Shown: positions 1 to 5,565 of the stretch, one piece after another
Layout of the letters: each line of letters starts with the position of its first letter
How positions within the stretch are numbered: the first letter of the stretch is position 1
Origin: Lachnospiraceae bacterium UBA7060
GTDB taxonomy: Bacteria; Bacillota; Clostridia; Lachnospirales; Lachnospiraceae
NCBI GenBank assembly: GCA_002493835.1
Contig: DLAA01000042.1
Coordinates: forward strand, 5,131 to 15,455
Direction of reading: 5' to 3'
Length of the DNA: 10,325 nt
Translations under genes and position numbers: made by a program
Notes under the pieces: model-generated
Told to the model about the DNA's origin: nothing
What the model saw: only the letters and a program-made list of their open reading frames with translations
The model's database searches: none

Positions 1-58
1 AAATTATAGGGGACAGATTTAGTTTTATACATAAAAATACTCAAAAAGCAGATAATAA

Positions 59-87
59 TTGACAATATTCGAATCGGGTATTAAAAT
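59..87 (+). promoter_or_regulatory. SigA/sigma-70-type promoter of the RiPP operon
   Basis: A perfect -35 hexamer TTGACA (59-64) is followed after exactly 17 bases by TAAAAT (82-87), five of six matches to the -10 consensus. Transcription would start near 93-96, giving a leader of roughly 137 bases before the precursor start codon. It is the only near-consensus promoter I find upstream of the peptide gene, and the three enzyme genes have none of their own, so it probably drives the whole operon. Bases 1-58 hold nothing else I can name. Confidence 0.72.
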
Positions 88-165
88 GTACTTAAGAGTT
101 TTGGAAGCAGGAGTGCAAAAGCAAGGTATGCCCATAGATAGGGTGTTGTAAATTTGAAGAAGCCG

Positions 166-203
166 ATATGTGAGAGAGAACACGGGAGTGCTCTCTTATA
201 TAT
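166..203 (+). promoter_or_regulatory. Long 5'-UTR hairpin with GNRA tetraloop before the precursor gene
   Basis: Positions 166-178 pair with 191-203 over 13 bp, including two G-U pairs. After a two-base AA bulge (179-180), 181-183 pair with 188-190 and are closed by a GGGA tetraloop (184-187), a GNRA-type loop. The structure ends eight bases before the Shine-Dalgarno stretch (AAGGAGG at 215-221), leaving the ribosome site exposed. That arrangement fits a 5' stabiliser of a highly expressed peptide mRNA. A regulatory role is also possible. No U-tract follows, so it is not an intrinsic terminator. The pairing is read directly; the function is inferred. Confidence 0.5.
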
Positions 204-231
204 AATATACAAGGAAGGAGGCGGTTGATTC

Positions 232-351
232 ATGAAACTTGAAGCGATTGTGGAAGACGTTAAAATCAAGATGGAAGCACGTGAAAAAAATGAGTGTGCC
301 CATACCGATCACACAAATTATGGAGATTCTTATTGTGTAATCATCGATTAA
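232..351 (+). CDS. RiPP precursor peptide (39 aa), candidate substrate of the downstream radical SAM and YcaO enzymes
   Basis: A 39-residue peptide starts at ATG 232, ten bases after an excellent Shine-Dalgarno (AAGGAGG, 215-221), and ends at TAA 349-351. Residues 1-21 form a charged, probably helical leader (MKLEAIVEDVKIKMEAR, then EKNE) of the kind peptide-modifying enzymes bind. Residues 22-39 (CAHTDHTNYGDSYCVIID) form a polar core. Cys22 and Cys35 flank three aromatic-X-Asp/Asn triplets: HTD, HTN and YGD. No double-glycine cleavage motif is present. It is the first gene after the operon promoter and is separated from the enzyme genes by a terminator-like hairpin, the usual layout for a precursor made in excess over its enzymes. 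I do not recognise its family. The precursor role rests on position, size, leader/core organisation and the adjacent enzymes. Confidence 0.82.
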   Translation: MKLEAIVEDVKIKMEAREKNECAHTDHTNYGDSYCVIID

Positions 352-357
352 AAAGGG

Positions 358-397
358 AAGGCATAGTCTATTTTTTATAGACCGTGCCTTTTATTTT
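358..397 (+). terminator. Intercistronic terminator-like hairpin between precursor and enzyme genes
   Basis: Positions 358-371 pair with 377-390: 13 base pairs including one G-U, interrupted by a single A-C mismatch (365/383), around a five-T loop (372-376). The T-rich run TTATTTT (391-397) follows directly. This has the form of an intrinsic terminator, with an imperfect stem and interrupted T tract. It lies seven bases after the precursor stop and 17 before the next start. No promoter is visible between it and the enzyme genes, so partial read-through is likely, giving much more precursor than enzyme mRNA. It could also protect the 3' end of the short peptide mRNA. Confidence 0.68.
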
Positions 398-414
398 GAA
401 GAGGGAGGCGTCTG

Positions 415-1377
415 ATGCTTAGAGTTAATAATATAATGTTTGATGTTACAGATAAATGTAATTTTCGCTGCTCGCACTGTTATAAAGAGCAGAACGTATG
501 TGGAACCGATTTATCTTTTGAACGTATAGAAAAGTTTTTGGACAATATAGAAAAAAGTAAAGAATGTTCTTCTATTGTTATTTCCGGGGGGGAACCTTTG
601 TTATATCCTGATTTGGTGAAATTGTTACATAGGTTAAATGGTAAATATACGGTACGGGTAAATACAAATGGCATCTTCTTGGATGAGTACATTGAGATGT
701 TTCAAGCAATAGCAAATTTGCGTGTGCAAATCAGTCTTGATGGATATGATGATGAAACATTCTATCAAATCAGAAATAATCATGGATTTGATAAAATTGT
801 ACAAAATGCGTTAATGGCGAAACAGAACGGTTTGAATATATATTTTAGGGCTACATTAACAAGTAAGACGATTGAAAATTATGAGGAATTTATCAAATTG
901 TCGCTGAGGACAGGCATACCACTCGTTATAAGACCGCTAGTGAATACGGATGAGATACGGCAGAAAAAATTAAAGATTGAGTACACGGAGTTAGTTGACT
1001 GGTATAGAGACGTGGAGGAAAAAGGATATTTGGCATATACGTCGGGCACCAGCCCGCTCAGTGAAAATTCCTGTCCACTATTAAAGGAAAAAGGCGTTAT
1101 CAGTCTTTTGACAATTGATAATTTTGGGAACATTTATCCGTGCTCCTTACTGCGAGGGGACAAATTTCTACTGGGCAATTTGAAAGACGAGGATTTAGAC
1201 TTATTTGAAATCAGAGTTGAAGAGGCTATTTCAAATTTGCAGAAAATTGTTTTTAGTGAATCCTGTCAGAAATGCGGTTTTAGAAAACAACTGGGGGATG
1301 GAACCTGTGCTGTTTCCTGCTATTTTGGAAATAAAAAGTGTATTAAGAAGAAAATATATGGGGGAAAGATTCTATGA
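415..1377 (+). CDS. Radical SAM/SPASM peptide-modifying enzyme 1
   Basis: This 320-residue radical SAM enzyme carries the [4Fe-4S]-binding CX3CX2C motif at Cys15, Cys19 and Cys22 (CNFRCSHC), and the SAM-contacting GGE motif at residues 58-60. Its C-terminal SPASM domain has Cys220, a GX4C element ending at Cys243, and Cys284, Cys287, Cys298, Cys302 and Cys309, enough for two auxiliary iron-sulfur clusters. SPASM enzymes of this form usually make C-C or C-S crosslinks or epimerise residues in peptides (known for PqqE and sactipeptide or triceptide maturases). No N-terminal precursor-binding (RRE) domain is present, because the protein begins just 14 residues before the first cluster cysteine. 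A GAGGGAGG ribosome site lies before ATG 415. The gene end overlaps the next start by ATGA, implying translational coupling. The substrate is inferred to be the 39-residue peptide; the reaction is unknown. Confidence 0.93.
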   Translation: MLRVNNIMFDVTDKCNFRCSHCYKEQNVCGTDLSFERIEKFLDNIEKSKECSSIVISGGEPLLYPDLVKLLHRLNGKYTVRVNTNGIFLDEYIEMFQAIANLRVQISLDGYDDETFYQIRNNHGFDKIVQNALMAKQNGLNIYFRATLTSKTIENYEEFIKLSLRTGIPLVIRPLVNTDEIRQKKLKIEYTELVDWYRDVEEKGYLAYTSGTSPLSENSCPLLKEKGVISLLTIDNFGNIYPCSLLRGDKFLLGNLKDEDLDLFEIRVEEAISNLQKIVFSESCQKCGFRKQLGDGTCAVSCYFGNKKCIKKKIYGGKIL

Positions 1378-2543
1378 CAGGATTGATTTGCTGTACGTTG
1401 GAATGTAACTTGGCATGTACATATTGTTACGAGGGTAACGGGTTAAAAAAAGAAATGCCCAGTATAGCATCTGTAAATAAGCAATTCGCAGATGCTATGG
1501 AAGAAATGATTTTATTTATTGATGAATTGTATGAATATAATGATGGATTATTGACGGAAATAATATGGCATGGCGGAGAACCATTATTGATCAATATTGA
1601 TTTGCTTGAAAAAATAATGAAAGACCAGCGTATAAAAAAGCACAAAATAAAATGGGCGATACAGACGAATGGAACTTTGCTTAATGAGAAAGTATGTAAG
1701 GTTTTCAAAGAGTATAAAGTAAGTGTAGGCATTAGTATAGACGGTCTAAAAGCGCATCACGATAAGTTTCGTGTGATGAAAAACGGCAGAGGAACCTACG
1801 ATTTAATTTTAAGCAATATTGAGAAAGCGCGGAAAATGGGAATTACATGTGGGGCGTTGGTTACCATCACAGATAATAATGTAATGGATTTAAGCGATAT
1901 TTATCATTCATTTGCAGAGAAAGGCTTAAATTTCAGCTTTAATGCTTTGTTTCCAACAGCGAAAAACGCGGAAGAAGCTTCTTTAGATGTAAAGGATTAT
2001 TCAAAGGCAATCTGCAATCTGTTTGATTTGTGGGTGGACGATGTCAGAAATAATATCAAGATATCACCATTCGAGCAGATTATTGAAGGATTATTAAAGC
2101 CCTGGCGGGGGATTCCGGCGTGCCATTGGGCAAAAAATTGTTCAAATAGCTTTGTCGCAATTGATCATACTGGCTCCTTGTATCCATGTGAACATTGGGT
2201 TGGCAGCAGAGAGTATTGTTTTGGAAACATAAGGGAAGGTTTGAGAAACGCGCTCAAAAATAATACCTATTTCGCAAAAAGGACAGATTATTTAAAGGAT
2301 AATGAATGCATGGCATGTTCGATTTTTCCACTTTGTTATGGCGGCTGTCCATGGAATGGTATGATTTTAACGGGGAACCATATGAAGAAGGATTCCAGCA
2401 TATGTGAAGGGAGAAAAGAGATTATTACGCATATTTATCAACGCATGCAGCAAAATCTGAAAGACAGCCCTTTTGGCAGTTTATCGTTTGAAGAATATAT
2501 AAATGAAAAAATGGCAGCATTTAACACTATAGAAGAAGGTTAA
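1374..2543 (+). CDS. Radical SAM/SPASM peptide-modifying enzyme 2
   Basis: This is a second, clearly different radical SAM protein of 389 residues. The cluster motif CX3CX2C is at Cys11, Cys15 and Cys18 (CNLACTYC) and GGE is at 67-69. The SPASM region has Cys250, Cys256, a GX4C element ending at Cys272, the textbook CX2CX5CX3C at Cys312, Cys315, Cys321 and Cys325, and a final Cys344. It resembles anaerobic sulfatase maturase-type and RiPP-maturing SPASM enzymes in this layout. The start at ATG 1374 is forced: the frame is closed by TAA at 1344-1346 and no other start codon lies between. It has a GGGGGAAAG ribosome site and overlaps the upstream stop by four bases. A tail of about 45 residues follows the last cysteine. 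Two dissimilar SPASM enzymes suggest two separate modifications or two target sites on the same peptide. The reaction is unknown. Confidence 0.93.
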   Translation: MTGLICCTLECNLACTYCYEGNGLKKEMPSIASVNKQFADAMEEMILFIDELYEYNDGLLTEIIWHGGEPLLINIDLLEKIMKDQRIKKHKIKWAIQTNGTLLNEKVCKVFKEYKVSVGISIDGLKAHHDKFRVMKNGRGTYDLILSNIEKARKMGITCGALVTITDNNVMDLSDIYHSFAEKGLNFSFNALFPTAKNAEEASLDVKDYSKAICNLFDLWVDDVRNNIKISPFEQIIEGLLKPWRGIPACHWAKNCSNSFVAIDHTGSLYPCEHWVGSREYCFGNIREGLRNALKNNTYFAKRTDYLKDNECMACSIFPLCYGGCPWNGMILTGNHMKKDSSICEGRKEIITHIYQRMQQNLKDSPFGSLSFEEYINEKMAAFNTIEEG

Positions 2544-2546
2544 CGT

Positions 2547-4301
2547 ATGAAATATAAGAAATATAAAGACGCACTGCCTCAGGATACTGTAGATTGTATT
2601 AAAAAAATATATAAAGAGATTAATTTGGACATGCAGGTAACTGTTGAAAGAAGAATTGAAGGAATCTTTTCCGCAACTGTAGTAGATGTAAAAAATGACT
2701 GGAAAACATGTGGAAAAGGGACGGACGAAGCGTATTGTTTAGCCAGTGCATATGGAGAATCTGTTGAGCATTTATGCAGCCATATGGCATATGACAGAAA
2801 AGCACTGTCTAAAGAAGCGAAAGAATATCTGGATTTTGAAAGGTATCCGGATGAAAAATTTATAGATATTGATGACATACCAGATATGGCTCCGGAAGTA
2901 TATAGCGATATGCGGGATGCATTTAACAGGCTCGGGGAAATAACCTGCGAACGTAAAAGGATACTTGAAGCCTGGAAAAAATATCTGAAGGCTGAGAAGA
3001 CTACGTTTGCACCTTATTACAGTGTAAGGAAAAGAAAGGTTGTATATCTGCCGGAAAAAATAATTGGCAGTTTATGCGGTTCTAATGGCGGAGGTGCTGG
3101 AAACACACCAGCGGAAGCTATTGGTCACGGTCTTGATGAGATTACGGAACGTTATGTGAAATATATGATTTATAAGAAAAGGCTTACACCGCCCAGCGTT
3201 GCGATGGAATATATCGCCAGTAATTACATAGAGCTGTATCGGCTTATAAAAAAGATAGAGGAAAAATTCAAAGTAAAAATCATAGTAAAAGATGCATCTA
3301 TGGGAAAGGGATATACAGTTGTCAGTGTTCTTATGATCAATACAAGGACACAGCAATATATGGTTAATTTTGGGGCGCATCCTAGATTCGAAATTGCATT
3401 AGAGCGTTGTTTGACAGAAATGTTTCAGTTTTACAAAGGAAATGATTCTGATTATAAACATAAGTCTATGGTCAGGTGGCATACATGGGATGAAAAAGTT
3501 ATTGATAGTGCTAGAAACTGGGTATCCCTGTTGAGAGATGACACAGGGATCGTTCCAGGCAGTTTTTTTGCCGGGAAACCTTCCTGGGAGTTTGAACCGT
3601 GGAAATCCTGGGAGAATTATTCGAATTCTATAGGAGTTAAAGAGCAGATAAACATTTTATTGAGTAATACCGATCAAGATATATTTATCAGAAATATCAG
3701 CTTTTTAGGCTTTCCGGTTTATAGGATTTATATTCCGGGGATATCGACATCTTTTTTGCCCATGGATAATATTATGGTGAATATTACCGAGGAGTGTATG
3801 GCTATCTTAAATACTTTGAGGGAATCAAGAGATATTACGATAGAACAAAAGGAGTTGCTGAAAAGCTTCCTGGATAGTGATTACTCTATGGGATATCTGA
3901 TTTTCAGGGAAGTGAATGAAAATTTGATAGATTCCTTTTGCGTTTCATTAATTTATGATAGCGGGGACAGAACGAGAGCGATTCGCCTGCTGGAACAGAT
4001 AGACAATAATTTTTGCCGTTGCGCGCTAAAAGATATGGAGTTATGTAACCAGGGGGTATGCGAGGCGAGAAGAAATGAGCTTCTGGGTTTGTTTTTTGGA
4101 GAAAATGAAATGCAATATGCAATGTGTTGGAGAGAAGCATCTGTATTTGAAGCCTTAATGAAATGGAACAACAGTATGAAAAAAGGACAAGTAAAAGGAA
4201 AAAGTGAAAAATCTGATGTAAATACCCTGCACAAAAAGATAAAGGAAAAAATGATAGAAACAATTTGTAATCAACAAGATATTGATAAAATAATATGGTG
4301 A
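2547..4301 (+). CDS. YcaO-family protein (E. coli YcaO-like architecture) of the RiPP operon
   Basis: YcaO proteins use ATP to activate backbone amides, making azolines, thioamides or amidines in peptides. The 584 residues carry the YcaO ATP-site signatures: GKG near 56-58, an ASAYGE-SVE segment (Sx3Ex2E, about 67-74), and SNGGGAGNTPAEA (179-191) followed by glutamates 198 and 201 (DEITERYVKY). A NFGAHPRFEIALER segment lies at 274-287. From memory, the total length and these segments look most like E. coli YcaO (about 586 aa, linked to RimO) rather than classical azoline-forming YcaOs. The protein ends in IIW without the PxPxP tail common in azoline-forming members. No E1-like, Ocin-ThiF or TfuA partner is encoded nearby. 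The C-terminal region has an unusual cysteine group (490, 492, 500, 505, 527). The gene starts three bases after the radical SAM gene. The family call is firm; the chemistry is open. Confidence 0.92.
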   Translation: MKYKKYKDALPQDTVDCIKKIYKEINLDMQVTVERRIEGIFSATVVDVKNDWKTCGKGTDEAYCLASAYGESVEHLCSHMAYDRKALSKEAKEYLDFERYPDEKFIDIDDIPDMAPEVYSDMRDAFNRLGEITCERKRILEAWKKYLKAEKTTFAPYYSVRKRKVVYLPEKIIGSLCGSNGGGAGNTPAEAIGHGLDEITERYVKYMIYKKRLTPPSVAMEYIASNYIELYRLIKKIEEKFKVKIIVKDASMGKGYTVVSVLMINTRTQQYMVNFGAHPRFEIALERCLTEMFQFYKGNDSDYKHKSMVRWHTWDEKVIDSARNWVSLLRDDTGIVPGSFFAGKPSWEFEPWKSWENYSNSIGVKEQINILLSNTDQDIFIRNISFLGFPVYRIYIPGISTSFLPMDNIMVNITEECMAILNTLRESRDITIEQKELLKSFLDSDYSMGYLIFREVNENLIDSFCVSLIYDSGDRTRAIRLLEQIDNNFCRCALKDMELCNQGVCEARRNELLGLFFGENEMQYAMCWREASVFEALMKWNNSMKKGQVKGKSEKSDVNTLHKKIKEKMIETICNQQDIDKIIW

Positions 4302-4488
4302 TTAGGAGTGATGGAGAAAATGTTCCATGGCGATAAGAAGTGTCAGGAATACAAGGAATGATGGCTAAGAAAAAGGAAATTCAGGCCTGATGTATCATAT
4401 ATTCGTGATAAATTTAACGATAGATGAATGACGGAATTCCATAATAAGTGAGCCTGGATGTCATAAAAAACTTACAAAGGAGAGAAAA
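4302..4488. other. Intergenic gap between the RiPP operon and the ATPase operon
   Basis: These 187 bases separate the YcaO stop from the next gene. All forward frames are broken by frequent stops; the longest forward reading starting at ATG 4311 is only 16 codons. A weak inverted repeat, TATCA (4393-4397) with TGATA (4406-4410), is present. I see no strong terminator with a T tract and no convincing -35/-10 pair, so how the downstream operon is transcribed is not clear. It could be decayed coding DNA or a junction between two separately acquired modules. Confidence 0.45.
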
Positions 4489-4959
4489 ATGCTGAAAGAA
4501 AAACAATTAAACGATGATTTGACGACTGTAAAAACGGGAAGAAGCTGTACAGCGTTAGAATTAAAGAGTCTGCTGGATGATATTTCTGCTGAAAACCAGA
4601 TTCCCATGTCAATCAGTTTAGACACAATTAAGGTGGGGGGAGTATTTAATTCGAAAGAATTAGAATGCCTGATTATTGAACATCCTGAACATGTCCGCGA
4701 CTATTACCGCATCGTGGTTGTGCTAGGTGTTGGACAGGCTAACGTCGCCACGACAGGAACCAGTAAGCAGATGAAAAAATTTTCTATTTCAGAGGCGGCA
4801 AAGGCACAGAGAAAAGGAAAATCTTTATCCTATAAACTCGGTCATGTTGCGACTTCATCATTGTTCCTGATTGGAAAAAGCAAGAACAAATTAGAGGCAG
4901 AGAAGAATTATTATGAAATAGTGCTTGAAGCAATTGGATTTTGCTTAGAGGTTGAATGA
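4489..4959 (+). CDS. Conserved-looking hypothetical protein, first gene of the ATPase operon (156 aa)
   Basis: I do not recognise this 156-residue protein. It starts at ATG 4489, seven bases after AAAGGAG. The sequence suggests a small soluble alpha/beta fold. A polar N-terminus and a helix (about 21-34) are followed by a probable beta-hairpin (41-63), a hydrophobic strand RIVVVLGVG (74-82), a basic segment KAQRKGKSLSYK (105-116), and a C-terminal helix ending in GFCLEVE. There is no signal peptide, membrane segment, Walker motif or obvious metal site. It is followed within 40 bases by the coiled-coil gene and then the ATPase gene. A role as accessory or regulatory subunit of that ATPase is a guess from position only. 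Confidence 0.8.
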   Translation: MLKEKQLNDDLTTVKTGRSCTALELKSLLDDISAENQIPMSISLDTIKVGGVFNSKELECLIIEHPEHVRDYYRIVVVLGVGQANVATTGTSKQMKKFSISEAAKAQRKGKSLSYKLGHVATSSLFLIGKSKNKLEAEKNYYEIVLEAIGFCLEVE

Positions 4960-4999
4960 AAGAAGTTATACATACAGAAAAGGAAGGGGACGGATACGA

Positions 5000-5530
5000 A
5001 TGAGACATGCAAGACAGAAAGGACGTAATTACGGGCTGGATGGCACAATTTTGGATGGCGAAGCGGGAGATAAGATTAGAGAAGGCTCCGATTGGATAGA
5101 ATTGGGAAAGAAATTTGAAGCCGACAAGAAAACGCTGGAAGACGAAATGGATAAAGTCAATCATGCGAATATTTCAGAAGAAGACAAGCAGAGTTTACGG
5201 GATGAATTGAATAGAGCGCTTGAATTGCTGCAGGAACAGTATGAAACAGACGTGGCTCAGAAACTGCAGAGAAATCATGAGGGAGTACAGGATAATATTG
5301 AAGCTATGCAGGAGCAGGTTGACGAATTTGAATGTCAGCATGATTCTATGCGTAACGTTTCCATGGATGCCGCGTCCACAGACGCGTCTGCCGCGGCAGA
5401 TGCCGCGGAGGCCAAAAAGCGTGCATTTGAGGAAATGAGAGACGAATACACAGAAAAGCTGAGGCTGCAGATGGAACAGGCTGAAATACAGCGCAGAAAT
5501 ATTCGTACGAAGCGCCTCAGCGGACATTAA
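5000..5530 (+). CDS. Charged coiled-coil protein (176 aa) preceding the HerA-like ATPase
   Basis: This is a small, very polar, almost entirely helical protein of unknown family. Residues 33-116 are rich in Glu, Lys, Gln and Asp with regular leucines, as in a coiled coil. An Ala/Asp/Ser linker (122-138) follows, then a second charged helix (138-168) and a basic end (RRNIRTKRLSGH). The start at ATG 5000 is preferred because AGGAAGGGG lies ten bases upstream. A longer in-frame form from TTG 4952 would overlap the previous gene and has no good ribosome site. There is no membrane segment. Position between a small protein and an ATPase suggests an assembly partner, adaptor or translocated substrate, but nothing in the sequence decides among these. 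Confidence 0.78.
   Translation: MRHARQKGRNYGLDGTILDGEAGDKIREGSDWIELGKKFEADKKTLEDEMDKVNHANISEEDKQSLRDELNRALELLQEQYETDVAQKLQRNHEGVQDNIEAMQEQVDEFECQHDSMRNVSMDAASTDASAAADAAEAKKRAFEEMRDEYTEKLRLQMEQAEIQRRNIRTKRLSGH
5379..5400. repeat. Two overlapping perfect GC-rich palindromes inside the coiled-coil gene
   Basis: CAGACGCGTCTG (5379-5390) and TCTGCCGCGGCAGA (5387-5400) are both perfect self-complementary palindromes sharing four bases. They lie in a short GC-rich island encoding the Ala/Asp/Ser linker of the coiled-coil protein, within otherwise A/T-rich DNA. Codon bias for alanine (GCC, GCG) could explain them by chance. A protein-binding or modification site is possible but unsupported. Confidence 0.4.
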
Positions 5531-5565
5531 ATTTTCTTTTACTTACAGAAGAAGGAGGATTTGCA

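Noticed and set aside
81..269. Minus-strand open frame of 62 codons across the promoter and precursor start
   Set aside because: It begins with TTG, has no ribosome site, and lies antisense to the promoter, the hairpin and the precursor gene. Its hydrophobic look comes from A/T-rich DNA.
4311..4361. 16-codon frame (MEKMFHGDKKCQEYKE) after the YcaO gene as a second precursor peptide
   Set aside because: AGGAG at 4304-4308 is too close to its start, there is no leader/core resemblance to the 39-aa peptide, and frames this short are expected by chance.
4952..4999. Longer form of the coiled-coil protein starting at TTG 4952
   Set aside because: The start is TTG with a poor ribosome site and overlaps the previous gene. 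ATG 5000 has AGGAAGGGG at ideal spacing.
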